Of a stretch of 16,187 nt of DNA, positions 5,923-12,564 are shown piece after piece (positions within the stretch are counted from its first letter, which is position 1; the number at the start of each line of letters is the position of its first letter). The DNA comes from JBBSQE01 sp038258095 (GTDB lineage Bacteria > Actinomycetota > Thermoleophilia > Solirubrobacterales > 70-9), in NCBI GenBank assembly GCA_038258095.1, contig JBBSQE010000049.1:1-16187 (forward strand). The letters run 5' to 3'. The position numbers were made by a program, and so were the translations under genes. The notes under the pieces are model-generated. The model was not told the origin of the DNA. It ran no database searches and saw only the letters and a list, made by a program, of their open reading frames with translations.

Positions 5923-7107
5923 TCAGTCGGTCTCGAGGCGAAGCTGCTTGCGCTCGCGGACGAGGGTGAAGGGATCCTCCGAAGCCCGCGGCGGACGGAC
6001 TTGTTTGATGCGCGCTCGCGCCTCCGACGGTGCTTCGCCCGCCAGGTAGTAGCGCCCCCGGCGTTCGCCCACGGCCAGGAGCAGCTCGTGGTCGACCATC
6101 GCGCGAAGGTCTCGCGAAGCCGTGAGATCACTGATCTCCTCTCCGGCCGCGCTTTCGACCGCAGCTCGGTAGCCGGCTCGGCGAATCCTGAGTCCGTAGG
6201 CGGCATCCATCAGGCCCGCTGCGCACCGCTCCGGGAGGCCCCTTTGCTCCGTCAGTTGCACGCAGGCGTTCCAAAGGCCCTCGACCTCATCGCGCCTGCG
6301 GATCATCGTCCTGGCCTGCAGGTAATGGGCGCGTAGGCAGAACCGCACCCACGGGCGAGCGTCATTCTCCGGATGCCAGGATCCGGAGCCCACTGCGGCG
6401 AGGATGTCGTAGTAGGACTGCGTATTTCGTCCCAGGAACTCCTCGATGCTCGAGAAGACCGGGGCGAGGAGGCGGTCGCGGGCGAGGATCAGGGTCTGTA
6501 GGCACCGCGCCATGCGGCCGTTGCCGTCACTGAAGGGATGGATCATGGCGAGGTTCAGGTGGGCCATCGACGCCCGGATGAGGACCGATCCCTCGCCGCT
6601 CTGGAGCGCCGTGAGCATCGCGTCGATCAGCTCCGGCACGTCGTCTGAATCCGGACCGTCGTAGACGATCCTTCCCGTGGAATCGTCGCGAACGTAGATC
6701 GCTCCAGGGCGCCACTTCCCCGGGTTCTTCGCCAGGTCGTGTTTGATCATCATGAAGTGCAGGCTCTTGAGGAGCCCAGCATCGATGTCCAGGTCGTCGT
6801 CGCCCGCGATCTGGAGCACGTAGGTCATCGCGTCCCTGTAGCCGGCCAGAGCCTGCTCGGTCTCGCTGTCGGCATCGAGGGTCGGCTCCCCCGCGGCGAC
6901 GGCGACCACATCGTTGAGGGACGCGTTGTAGCCCTCGATGCTGTTCGAGCCCTGCACCGCTCGCGCGAAGCTCATGCGCCGGAGGCTTCCGCTCCAGCGC
7001 CGTGGCTCGGCAACCTGGGACTCGAGCTCCGACCGCAGGTCATCGATCAGCGCGAGGACCTCGAGCTCGTCCTCGCGGGGCATTGGTGTCTCAAATACCG
7101 ATCGCAT
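5923..7107 (-). CDS. Fic-family protein (class II, self-inhibited AMPylase type)
   Basis: This 394-residue protein is a Fic-domain enzyme, a family that typically transfers AMP from ATP to Ser, Thr or Tyr of a target protein. The active-site motif HPFSDGNGRMAR (residues 190-201) matches the consensus HPFx(D/E)GNGRxxR exactly. The inhibitory helix motif SNSIEGYNAS (about 54-63), with E58, lies N-terminal to the Fic core, which marks class II self-inhibition. The N-terminus (MPREDELEVLALIDDLRSEL) is the usual lead-in helix. The region after about residue 290 looks like a winged-helix domain (DLTASRDLRAMVDHELLLAV), common in Fic proteins that bind DNA. The ATG at 7107 lies within an inverted repeat and lacks a Shine-Dalgarno, so a leaderless transcript or a later start (ATG at 7083) is possible. 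No separate antitoxin gene is seen, as expected for class II. Confidence 0.92.
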   Translation of the reverse strand: MRSVFETPMPREDELEVLALIDDLRSELESQVAEPRRWSGSLRRMSFARAVQGSNSIEGYNASLNDVVAVAAGEPTLDADSETEQALAGYRDAMTYVLQIAGDDDLDIDAGLLKSLHFMMIKHDLAKNPGKWRPGAIYVRDDSTGRIVYDGPDSDDVPELIDAMLTALQSGEGSVLIRASMAHLNLAMIHPFSDGNGRMARCLQTLILARDRLLAPVFSSIEEFLGRNTQSYYDILAAVGSGSWHPENDARPWVRFCLRAHYLQARTMIRRRDEVEGLWNACVQLTEQRGLPERCAAGLMDAAYGLRIRRAGYRAAVESAAGEEISDLTASRDLRAMVDHELLLAVGERRGRYYLAGEAPSEARARIKQVRPPRASEDPFTLVRERKQLRLETD

Positions 7108-7126
7108 GATACTTAGAAAATATCAT
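7106..7126. promoter_or_regulatory. AT-rich inverted repeat overlapping the fic start codon
   Basis: The sequence atgata (7106-7111) and tatcat (7121-7126) form a perfect 6-bp inverted repeat around an AT-rich 9-nt centre. It is the most AT-rich patch in this part of the window and covers the fic ATG. It could be an operator for self-regulation by the Fic protein's winged-helix domain, a promoter -10 region, or both. Its binding protein is unknown. Confidence 0.5.
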
Positions 7127-7252
7127 TGAATCGTTGGCCGAACGAACCTCGCGGTGGGAGACCTGGCTCGAAGGGCTCTTCGCTCTCTCCGCGGCGCCGT
7201 GTCAGGAACCCGCCCCAGGCCGCGACACGACCGGTAACCGAAAGGAAGAGCC

Positions 7253-8269
7253 ATGAGCCAAACCACCTCGCAGTCACCCTCAGTCGCCGATTTCCTCACC
7301 GAGCCGCTTCGTGTCGGGGAGCCTCTAACGGCCGGGCCGTTGTCCGTCTTCCCGCTGAAGGGACCGGATCCCCGTTGCGGCTACGTGTCGTTCGCGCAGG
7401 GCCGCTCCGACGGCGTCATGGTCGGCGAGCTGCCGACGGGCGCGTCGGTGAACGACCTGATCATCGAGAACCCGACGAGCGGGAAGGTCCTGCTCTTCGA
7501 GGGCGAGGAGGTCCTCGGTGCCCAGCAGAACCGCACCTTCGACACCTCTGTCCTCGTCGCGGCCGGAGCCAAGCTCCAGGTGCCCGTCAGCTGCATGGAA
7601 GCGGGCCGCTGGGACGGCCGGCGTTACAGCGAGCCGATGGAGCCGGCGCCCCAGACCGCCAGTCCGCGGGTCAGGGGGCAGAAAGCCAAACAGGTCCGAA
7701 GGAATGTGGCCGTGGGCATGGCCGCTCGCGCCATCCAGGGAGAGGTGTGGCAGGAGATTGGTGCAATGCGGCAGGAATACGCGCACTCGCCGACCGGTGC
7801 CATGAATGACATCTACGAGAGCCGCCGTGGCCAGCTCGGGGAGATGTGCCGGGCGATTCCGCTTCGGCCCGGACAGGTCGGATCGATCGCTGCGATCAAC
7901 GGAGAAATGCGGGTGCTCGACTACGTGAGTCGCCCCGACGTCTACGTCTCACTCCACGAGCGCCTCGTCCAGGGCTACGCGCTTGATGCGCTGGCGGGTG
8001 AGCGCCGGGAGGCGCCGGACGTCGAGGAGACAACGGCCCGCGGCTTCGCGCTACTAGCCGGCGATTCGATTATCCGCCACCGCACGCCGGGGACGGGGCT
8101 GGGCGAGGAGATTCGCTTCGATGCCCAAGGCGTCGCCGGCACCGGCCTGGTCCACGAGCGGGAGCTGATCCAGCTCACAGTCTTCCCGGGCGAGGGTCCG
8201 GATTCCGGCGCCGAGGACCGCCCATCCCGCGCAGGGCGGGTGCGGAGGCCGTCGCGCCGGCGGGCATAG
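7253..8269 (+). CDS. ARPP-1 family (DUF6569) protein
   Basis: The 338-residue protein matches the ARPP-1/DUF6569 family through its central signature at residues 79-120: VLLFEGEEVLGAQQNRTFD, then TSVLVAAGAKLQVPVSCMEA followed by GRW. It also has the N-terminal strand pattern SVFPLKGPDP and a C-terminal RHRTPGTGLGEEIRFDAQG segment. The family name comes from its gene association with ADP-ribosylglycohydrolases and rhodanese/phosphatase-like proteins. It has been linked computationally to ADP-ribose or RNA-related conflict and repair systems, but to my knowledge no reaction is established. The last 25 residues are basic and disordered-looking (SRAGRVRRPSRRRA). The start at 7253 is backed by GAAAGGAAGA just upstream. 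It is divergent from fic across 145 bp and is followed by a strong hairpin, so it is probably monocistronic. Confidence 0.85.
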   Translation: MSQTTSQSPSVADFLTEPLRVGEPLTAGPLSVFPLKGPDPRCGYVSFAQGRSDGVMVGELPTGASVNDLIIENPTSGKVLLFEGEEVLGAQQNRTFDTSVLVAAGAKLQVPVSCMEAGRWDGRRYSEPMEPAPQTASPRVRGQKAKQVRRNVAVGMAARAIQGEVWQEIGAMRQEYAHSPTGAMNDIYESRRGQLGEMCRAIPLRPGQVGSIAAINGEMRVLDYVSRPDVYVSLHERLVQGYALDALAGERREAPDVEETTARGFALLAGDSIIRHRTPGTGLGEEIRFDAQGVAGTGLVHERELIQLTVFPGEGPDSGAEDRPSRAGRVRRPSRRRA

Positions 8270-8278
8270 GAGTAGGGG

Positions 8279-8309
8279 TCCCGGTCTTGGCGCAATGCCA
8301 AGGCCGGGA
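8279..8309. terminator. Bidirectional-type hairpin after the ARPP-1 gene
   Basis: A 13-bp stem pairs tcccggtcttggc (8279-8291) with gccaaggccggga (8297-8309), with one wobble and a gcaat loop. It lies between the convergent stops of the ARPP-1 gene (8269) and the coiled-coil gene (8324). There is no T tract on either side. Confidence 0.75.
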
Positions 8310-8323
8310 TGTGCCCGCGCTGG

Positions 8324-8626
8324 TCAGCCCCGTGTGGCGAGGACCGTGGCGAGTGTGGCGAGGACGCTGACAAACGTCGCGAATGTGCTGGTGGCGACGA
8401 TGACCATGGTTCGCTGCAGGGAAGCGAAACGATCTTCCAGTCTGTCGAGACGGGAGTCCACTCCATCGAACCGGGCATCGACGCGGCTTCCCCCGGTGTC
8501 GAACCGGTTGTTCATCTCCGTTCGCAGCGACCGGATGTCCGCGTCGACCCGGCTGAACCCGTCCTCGACATGCCGGGAGAGGTCGTCGAGACGTCCGTCA
8601 GTCCATGTGGGCCGTGCTCGTTCCAT
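8324..8626 (-). CDS. Coiled-coil protein with a C-terminal membrane anchor
   Basis: The 100-residue product begins MERARPTWTDGRLDDL. Residues of about 12-73 form a long amphipathic coiled coil with repeats such as SRVDARFDGVDSRLDRLEDR, in which hydrophobic residues recur in a heptad pattern. Residues 74-97 (MVIVATSTFATFVSVLATLA and onward) are one membrane-spanning helix, and the chain ends TRG. The arrangement resembles small hemolysin-XhlA-like or DUF1640-like membrane-anchored coiled-coil proteins; the exact function is unknown. A TTG two codons upstream (8632) is an alternative start, and neither has a strong ribosome-binding site. It is divergent from the NERD helicase across about 109 bp, and a TTGACA box on its strand at 8678-8673 could be its -35 element. 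Confidence 0.72.
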   Translation of the reverse strand: MERARPTWTDGRLDDLSRHVEDGFSRVDADIRSLRTEMNNRFDTGGSRVDARFDGVDSRLDRLEDRFASLQRTMVIVATSTFATFVSVLATLATVLATRG

Positions 8627-8672
8627 CGTCAAGCCAGGGTACTCCGACCGGTCAGACCGAATGCGTGCGGGA

Positions 8673-8678
8673 TGTCAA
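8673..8678 (-). promoter_or_regulatory. Consensus TTGACA box, possible -35 of the coiled-coil gene
   Basis: The minus strand reads exactly TTGACA here, about 50 nt before the ATG at 8626. No good -10 is seen 17-18 nt further along, so this is only a weak promoter candidate within the divergent region. Confidence 0.3.
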
Positions 8679-8735
8679 AACTTCGACACATCACGCATGC
8701 GACGGAGGCATCGGGCGTGTGGGACGATCGCGGCG

Positions 8736-10367
8736 ATGGCCAACCTCTTCCCCCGCACCCTCATCGCCGACCAGGTCAAGAGCAAGGCCGAGGTCAAGGT
8801 GTTTGCCGCGCTCGGGGAGGCGCTCGATGAGGAGTGGGACGTCTACCACTCCGTCAGCTGGATGATCCGCGACCACGCGCAGGGCTCGAAGGACGGGGAG
8901 ATCGACTTCGTCCTCTGTCATCCCGAGTGGGGAATCATCTGCCTCGAGGTGAAGGGCGGCGGGCTGGAGTGCCGGCACGGCGAGTGGTTCCGGGTCGCCG
9001 GGGGCGGGCGGGAGCGGATGAAGGACCCGTTCGTGCAGGCGCTCGACCACCGCTACGACCTGGAGCGGAAGATCGCCGAGCAGGACGGTTGGAAGCACCG
9101 CAAGCTCTTCATCGGCCACGCGCTCGCCTTCCCCGACATCTCGGTCCACAAGCTCGTTCTGTCCCCGGATGCGCCGCCGGAGATCGTCATCGACCGGCAC
9201 GGGATGGCCGAGATCGCGGAGAGCATCGACCGCGTCCTCGACTACCACGCCGGCTCCCGCGACAAGCGGGTGATGCCGGGGGAGGAGGGCAAGCGGATGC
9301 TGCGGGAATTGCTCGCTCCTGATGTCCTGATCGAGGTGCCGCTCGCAGCGGAGTTCGTCGACGAGGAGTCCGACCTGATCGCGCTCACCCACGACCAGGC
9401 GAACTTGCTTGCCCGGTTCGGGAACAACAGGCGGATGGCTGTTCACGGATGCGCCGGCTCGGGGAAGACGATGCTGGCGATCGAGCAAGCGAAACGGCTG
9501 GGGCGGAGGGACCTCGACGTCCTGTTCGTCTGCTTCAACCGTGCGCTGCGCGACCACCTTCGCGACCGCGAGCAGCGCTCGGGGATCACCTTCAACACCT
9601 TCCACGGCCTCTGCTTCGCGCTCGCGAGCGAGGCGAAGGTCGAGCTGCCGAAATACGAGCAGGACAAGGCGCCGCCCGAGTTCTACTCGGAGGAGCTGCC
9701 GCTCGCGTTGATGGAGGCGATGGAGACCCTCGGTCCGCGGTTCGACGCGATCGTCGTCGACGAGGCCCAGGATCTGAGCAACCCGTGGCTCGACGCGCTG
9801 CTCACGACTCTGCGCGATCCCGACGAGGATTACGTCTGGCTCTTTCTCGACGACAACCAGCGGGTCTATGACTCGGAGCTCGTGATGCCGCCCGGGTTCA
9901 CCCGCTTCGACCTGACGGTCAACTGCCGCAACACCCAGGCGATCCACGCCGAGGTCTTGAAGAAGTACAAGGGCGACATCGAGCCCGAGGTCGTCGGTCC
10001 GCCCGGCCGCGACGTCGAGCTGATGCTCTCCGCAGACCAGGCCGACACCGTCGAAGCGGTGATCCAGCGCCTCTGCGGCGATGAGGAGGTGGAGCCCCAG
10101 GACGTCGTCGTCCTGTCCTCGCACGCAATCGAGAAGTCGGAGGTGGGCCAGTCAGACCCGGGGAGCTACACCTTCGTCAAGGAGCCGAAGCCGCTCGGCC
10201 CCTATGTGCGGTTCTCGTCGATCCGCGGCTTCAAGGGCCTCGAGTCCCCGGTCGTGATCCTCTGCGAGCTGGACGATCTCGACGACCAGACGTATGACCA
10301 ACAGCTCTACGTCGGTCTGTCACGGGCGCGGAACCACTGTGTGATCGTGGGGCCGCAGCCGGGGTGA
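8736..10367 (+). CDS. NERD-nuclease domain / UvrD-like SF1 helicase fusion
   Basis: This 543-residue protein joins a NERD nuclease-related domain to a compact SF1 helicase. In the N-terminal part, D57 (GEIDFVL) and E71/K73 (LEVKGG) form the PD-(D/E)xK-like core, with E19 in the preceding helix. The helicase has Walker A GCAGSGKT at 238-245, Walker B VDEAQDL at 341-347, a QRVYDSE-like segment, motif V SSIRGFKGLES from about 494 and motif VI VGLSRARN at 526-533. It is shorter than UvrD/PcrA (about 700 residues), lacking much of the 1B/2B insertions. It probably cuts and unwinds or translocates on DNA in repair or defence; NERD helicases occur in several phage-defence settings. I chose the ATG at 8736 because the longer upstream frame has no family sequence. 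It is transcribed alone. Confidence 0.9.
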   Translation: MANLFPRTLIADQVKSKAEVKVFAALGEALDEEWDVYHSVSWMIRDHAQGSKDGEIDFVLCHPEWGIICLEVKGGGLECRHGEWFRVAGGGRERMKDPFVQALDHRYDLERKIAEQDGWKHRKLFIGHALAFPDISVHKLVLSPDAPPEIVIDRHGMAEIAESIDRVLDYHAGSRDKRVMPGEEGKRMLRELLAPDVLIEVPLAAEFVDEESDLIALTHDQANLLARFGNNRRMAVHGCAGSGKTMLAIEQAKRLGRRDLDVLFVCFNRALRDHLRDREQRSGITFNTFHGLCFALASEAKVELPKYEQDKAPPEFYSEELPLALMEAMETLGPRFDAIVVDEAQDLSNPWLDALLTTLRDPDEDYVWLFLDDNQRVYDSELVMPPGFTRFDLTVNCRNTQAIHAEVLKKYKGDIEPEVVGPPGRDVELMLSADQADTVEAVIQRLCGDEEVEPQDVVVLSSHAIEKSEVGQSDPGSYTFVKEPKPLGPYVRFSSIRGFKGLESPVVILCELDDLDDQTYDQQLYVGLSRARNHCVIVGPQPG

Positions 10368-10402
10368 CGCTGAGGACCTCGCCGGGTTGAGCGCGTCATG
10401 TC

Positions 10403-10795
10403 TTACGCGAGCAACTCGATCTCGCAGCTGGGCCCGGAGGCGGCGGCGAGCCTCCGGTCAAGGGTGATGAGAGTCGCGCCGAGGGCCTCGGCGAGCGCCA
10501 CGTACATCGCATCCCAGCCTCGGACCGAGTCGCGAAGCTCCCACGCCCGCGCGATCAGCAGGCGATGGGCGAACCGCTCGCCAGGCCAGCTCTCGAGATC
10601 CTCGATCGCCTGGGTTGCTGCCGTGTCGTCGAGATCGCCGAGTCGGTGGCGCCGGCGAACGACGCCGAAGACCTCGACGTCGATCACGTGAGGGGCGGCA
10701 TGCTCCTCGTCCTCCGCGAGCCGCTCGCGAGCGGCCTTCGCGTGTTTGGCTCCGGCAAGGACCTCGAAGAGGGCCGAAGCGTCAACTACGAGCAT
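10403..10795 (-). CDS. vapC: VapC-type PIN-domain ribonuclease toxin
   Basis: The 130-residue product is a PIN-domain RNase, the toxin half of a VapBC pair. It starts MLVVDASALFEVLAG, with the invariant Asp (D5) and a Ser two residues later. The other acidic residues of the metal site are E41 (DVEVFG), D95 (GWDAMYVALAE) and D113 (LITLDRRLA). All four are in place, so it should be catalytically competent. VapC toxins typically cleave tRNA or rRNA; the target cannot be predicted here. Its ATG lies inside the end of vapB (14-bp overlap), typical of translational coupling with the antitoxin made first. It converges with the NERD helicase, with 35 bp between stops. Confidence 0.93.
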   Translation of the reverse strand: MLVVDASALFEVLAGAKHAKAARERLAEDEEHAAPHVIDVEVFGVVRRRHRLGDLDDTAATQAIEDLESWPGERFAHRLLIARAWELRDSVRGWDAMYVALAEALGATLITLDRRLAAASGPSCEIELLA

Positions 10796-11027
10796 CAGGC
10801 CACTCGCCTCGGTGCTTATCGAGGTCGGCGAGGATCTGAGCTCGGGTGATGGGCGATGTGCGTCGGCGGGTCCGATCGAGCCACTCCCCGACGCTGGGCT
10901 GCGATGCAAGACGGGCCGCTTCGGCGCGAAGCAGCTCGGGCACGCTCACGCCGACCTCCGCCGCTCGGCGCACGAGGCCCGCATAGACCTCATCGTCGAG
11001 GTCGCGGATCTGGATGGTCTTCGGCAT
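10782..11027 (-). CDS. vapB: VapB/FitA-type RHH antitoxin
   Basis: The 81-residue antitoxin starts MPKTIQIRDLDDEVYAGL, the beta strand and first helix of a ribbon-helix-helix (FitA-like) DNA-binding domain. It continues with RRAAEVGVSVPELLRAEAAR (second helix). The tail, EWLDRTRRRTSPITRAQILADLD, is the part that normally wraps the PIN toxin. It should neutralise the VapC encoded immediately downstream and repress its own promoter together with it. The ATG at 11027 is preferred, with GGACGAG upstream; an ATG seven codons earlier (11048) overlaps the candidate operator and has no ribosome-binding site. Gene order, overlap and lengths are all standard for a complete, probably active VapBC module. 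Confidence 0.9.
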   Translation of the reverse strand: MPKTIQIRDLDDEVYAGLVRRAAEVGVSVPELLRAEAARLASQPSVGEWLDRTRRRTSPITRAQILADLDKHRGEWPDARS

Positions 11028-11040
11028 CTCGTCCGAGGGT

Positions 11041-11066
11041 ACATGCAAAGTCGCATGTCGTCATGC
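11041..11066. promoter_or_regulatory. Palindromic candidate operator of vapBC
   Basis: Three alternately oriented half-sites lie just upstream of vapB: acatgc (11041-11046), gcatgt (11053-11058) and catgc (11062-11066). The first two form a perfect 6-bp inverted repeat with a 6-nt spacer; the second and third form a 5-bp inverted repeat with a 4-nt spacer. Such spacing suits cooperative binding of VapB RHH dimers. Confidence 0.6.
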
Positions 11067-11078
11067 GATTGAGCATCA

Positions 11079-11108
11079 AAACGGAGCGTCCTCAAACGGA
11101 GTGTCCTC
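11079..11108. repeat. Tandem 15-bp direct repeat upstream of vapB
   Basis: Two adjacent copies of aaacggag(c/t)gtcctc differ at one base. They lie between the vapBC operator and the end of the 91-aa gene. They could be extra regulator sites or a replication-slippage product. Confidence 0.6.
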
Positions 11109-11126
11109 AGATGGACTCGCCGGTGC

Positions 11127-11402
11127 TCAGCGAACGAAGGCGCCAAGCGCCGTGCTGATCTCGTGCGCCGTGAGCGGCCCGAAGCGGAGGGTCCACCCAC
11201 CGTCGAGCTCCTGGCGGAACGAGATGTTCACGTCGTGAGCTTCGAGCTCTTTCACATGCCAGTCGCATCGGTCATAGCCGCTGGCACCTTGGAAGGTGGC
11301 GTCGAGTCCGTAGCGACCGTCATCGACGGGCCAGATAGTGAGGCGGTCCGGAACGGGACCGACGTGGCTGTCCGGTAAGGCGTTGGGCATCTCTAGTTCC
11401 AT
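11127..11402 (-). CDS. Small protein of unknown function
   Basis: The 91-residue product (start MELEMPNALPDSHVGPVPDR) has a well-formed globular composition: LTIWPVDDGRYGLDATFQGA, then GYDRCDWHVKELEAHDVNIS, then LDGGWTLRFGPLTAHEISTA and LGAFVR. The pattern suggests a small alpha/beta domain with a Trp-rich sheet. I recognise no family. It lies 44 bp downstream of the tiny membrane-protein genes on the same strand and could be the last gene of the operon that starts with the BrnT-like toxin. No terminator or clear ribosome-binding site separates them. Protein-like composition and lack of a better competing frame support it as a real gene. Confidence 0.6.
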   Translation of the reverse strand: MELEMPNALPDSHVGPVPDRLTIWPVDDGRYGLDATFQGASGYDRCDWHVKELEAHDVNISFRQELDGGWTLRFGPLTAHEISTALGAFVR

Positions 11403-11446
11403 CGGACAGCCGAACCCATCCTTGAGATTGGTTCAGCCAAGTTCGG

Positions 11447-11605
11447 TCAGGGCACGGCGCCGCGGCGCCTGGCGCGGTCGATGACCGTGCTGTAGATGAC
11501 ACAGAAGATGACGAGCCCTCCGTAGACCGCGATCACATCGTTGCCGAATGCGGCGACGACGACGGTGAATATCACCGCGATCAACATCGGGATCAGGCGA
11601 CGCAT
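11447..11605 (-). CDS. Tiny two-segment membrane protein
   Basis: The 52-residue product begins MRRLIPMLIAVIFTVVVAAF. It holds one membrane segment (about 4-20), a short turn (GNDVIAVYG) and a second hydrophobic segment (about 28-42), and ends with a basic tail (DRARRRGAVP). The ATG at 11605 is chosen because AAGGA lies about 8 nt upstream; a longer frame starting at 11629 would nearly abut the gene before it. It is separated by 28 bp from the upstream 75-aa membrane protein gene on the same strand. The function is unknown. The pairing with another very small membrane protein just behind a toxin-antitoxin pair is notable. Confidence 0.65.
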   Translation of the reverse strand: MRRLIPMLIAVIFTVVVAAFGNDVIAVYGGLVIFCVIYSTVIDRARRRGAVP

Positions 11606-11633
11606 GGTGCCGATTCCTTCGAGCAGCACGGCG

Positions 11634-11861
11634 TCAGGACACCCCCTGGGAAACGGCTAGCGCCAAGGTAAGAACCAGGGCGCTGACTCCCATGATTAGG
11701 CCAAGATCCTCTGCATCCTGCACCCGTTGTCCTCGGGGCGCACCGCGGACCCGGCTTCGCAGTAGCCCCACGAGAACGCCGATTCCCGCCGCCGTCACGA
11801 CGAGAGTGGAAACCACGATCTGGTTGGGAAGCAGTTGAACTGTGATGCCGAGCACGGGCAT
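11634..11861 (-). CDS. Small membrane protein with two transmembrane helices
   Basis: The 75-residue product starts MPVLGITVQLLPNQIVVSTL. It has one membrane helix (about 14-34; VVSTLVVTAAGIGVLVGLL), a charged loop (RSRVRGAPRGQRVQDAEDLG) and a second helix (about 55-70; LIMGVSALVLTLALAV). GAGGGG lies about 4 nt before the ATG at 11861. The start is 7 nt downstream of the antitoxin stop (11869), so it is very likely cotranscribed with the toxin-antitoxin pair. No family is recognised. Small hydrophobic proteins of this type can act as membrane effectors or immunity factors, but nothing in the sequence proves either. Confidence 0.7.
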   Translation of the reverse strand: MPVLGITVQLLPNQIVVSTLVVTAAGIGVLVGLLRSRVRGAPRGQRVQDAEDLGLIMGVSALVLTLALAVSQGVS

Positions 11862-11868
11862 CAGCCCC

Positions 11869-12099
11869 TCAGTTGGAGGCGGCTTGGGAGCGCCGCGCTG
11901 CGTACTCGTGCAGAGGGGCTCGCAGGACTCCGATGGCGTCGGTTCCCTCTCGTGCCTCGAGGTCGTGCAAGAGGCGAACCTCGTCTGGGGCCAGCCGGAT
12001 TGAGACGATGATGTCGATCGGGTTGCCCTCGTGGACTTGAATTTCCGATTCGTCGATGTCGTCGTAGTCCTCGGGTCTCATGTCGCCATGATGACTCAT
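11869..12099 (-). CDS. RHH (BrnA-like) antitoxin, partner of the interrupted toxin
   Basis: The 76-residue product starts MSHHGDMRPEDYDDIDESEI, an acidic leader. It continues IDIIVSIRLAPDEVRLLHDL, then EAREGTDAIGVLRAPLHEYA, which is a short strand followed by two helices as in ribbon-helix-helix repressors, and ends RRSQAASN. It is the expected antitoxin/autorepressor of the gene before it. The ATG at 12099 overlaps the toxin's TGA (ATGA), the usual coupling for BrnT-BrnA-like pairs, in which the toxin comes first. A later ATG at 12081 is possible. The frame is intact even though the toxin frame is broken. DNA binding and toxin pairing are inferred from layout and fold pattern. Confidence 0.72.
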   Translation of the reverse strand: MSHHGDMRPEDYDDIDESEIQVHEGNPIDIIVSIRLAPDEVRLLHDLEAREGTDAIGVLRAPLHEYAARRSQAASN

Positions 12100-12397
12100 C
12101 GTGCATGTCTTTGGAAGAGGATGATCTGATGGCGAGTTGCTTCGAACGACGTCGCGGGACGCCAGGTTCCAGCATCATCGACCGGCACGAGCGCGACCGT
12201 CAGGATCCGGCCGCCGTCGGTTTCTCCGATGAGGAGCATGCCCCCACGGGGCCGCGTGGGTTCGGCATAGTCAGCTTCCGGTTGAACACGAGCTGTTTCA
12301 CCTCGTTCTCGGAAACGCGATGTCGTGCCATCTCCGCGAGGTTGTGGCCATCGGGAATCACGGTTGCGATGTAGCGAGACCGAGGAGCACGAGGCAT
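12096..12397 (-). pseudogene. BrnT/DUF4258-like toxin with a one-base frameshift
   Basis: Two overlapping frames together spell one toxin of about 100 residues. The first (from the ATG at 12397) gives RYIATVIPDGHNLAEMARHR, then VSENEVKQLVFNRKLTMPNP and RGPVG. The second gives GGMLLIGETDGGRILTVALV, then PVDDAGTWRPATSFEATRHQ and IILFQRHAR. This matches small RelE-fold toxins of the BrnT/DUF4258 type: an 'MA.H.VS..EV..L.FN' helix followed by 'LL.G.T..GR.LTV' strands and a 'W.P.T...AT' segment. The break falls in a run of five G at 12241-12245 on the plus-strand complement; one extra base restores the frame. The stop overlaps the antitoxin start, so the second frame is clearly the genuine C-terminus. 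It is either inactive, a sequencing error in a homopolymer, or (least likely) a recoded gene. Confidence 0.68.
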
Positions 12398-12564
12398 CCG
12401 TCCAAGCGTGAATCACTCGGGCGCACGGGTGGGATATAGATGTCAAGACTCCGAGGCACTCTTGTGTCAGAACCCGCGCGAGCGAGGCGACTCCCAACCT
12501 GAGACTCAACAAGGCCGCGTAAGCTCGGACCCGCGGCGCAGGCAAGGTGAGGAGGGGAGACGCA
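12398..12564. promoter_or_regulatory. Divergent intergenic region before the nuclease-helicase gene
   Basis: This 167-bp gap separates the minus-strand toxin-antitoxin operon from the plus-strand helicase gene. On the minus strand a TTGACA (12446-12441) is followed at once by TATATC (12438-12433); the spacing is wrong for one promoter, but either could belong to a promoter of the toxin operon. GGAGGGGAG at 12551-12559 is the strong ribosome-binding site for the ATG at 12565. Confidence 0.4.

Noticed and set aside
8691..10124. Long minus-strand open frame (477 codons) opposite the NERD helicase
   Set aside because: It is the antisense shadow of a confidently assigned gene. It is rich in low-complexity Val/Leu/Asp/Arg sequence and has no recognisable motif.
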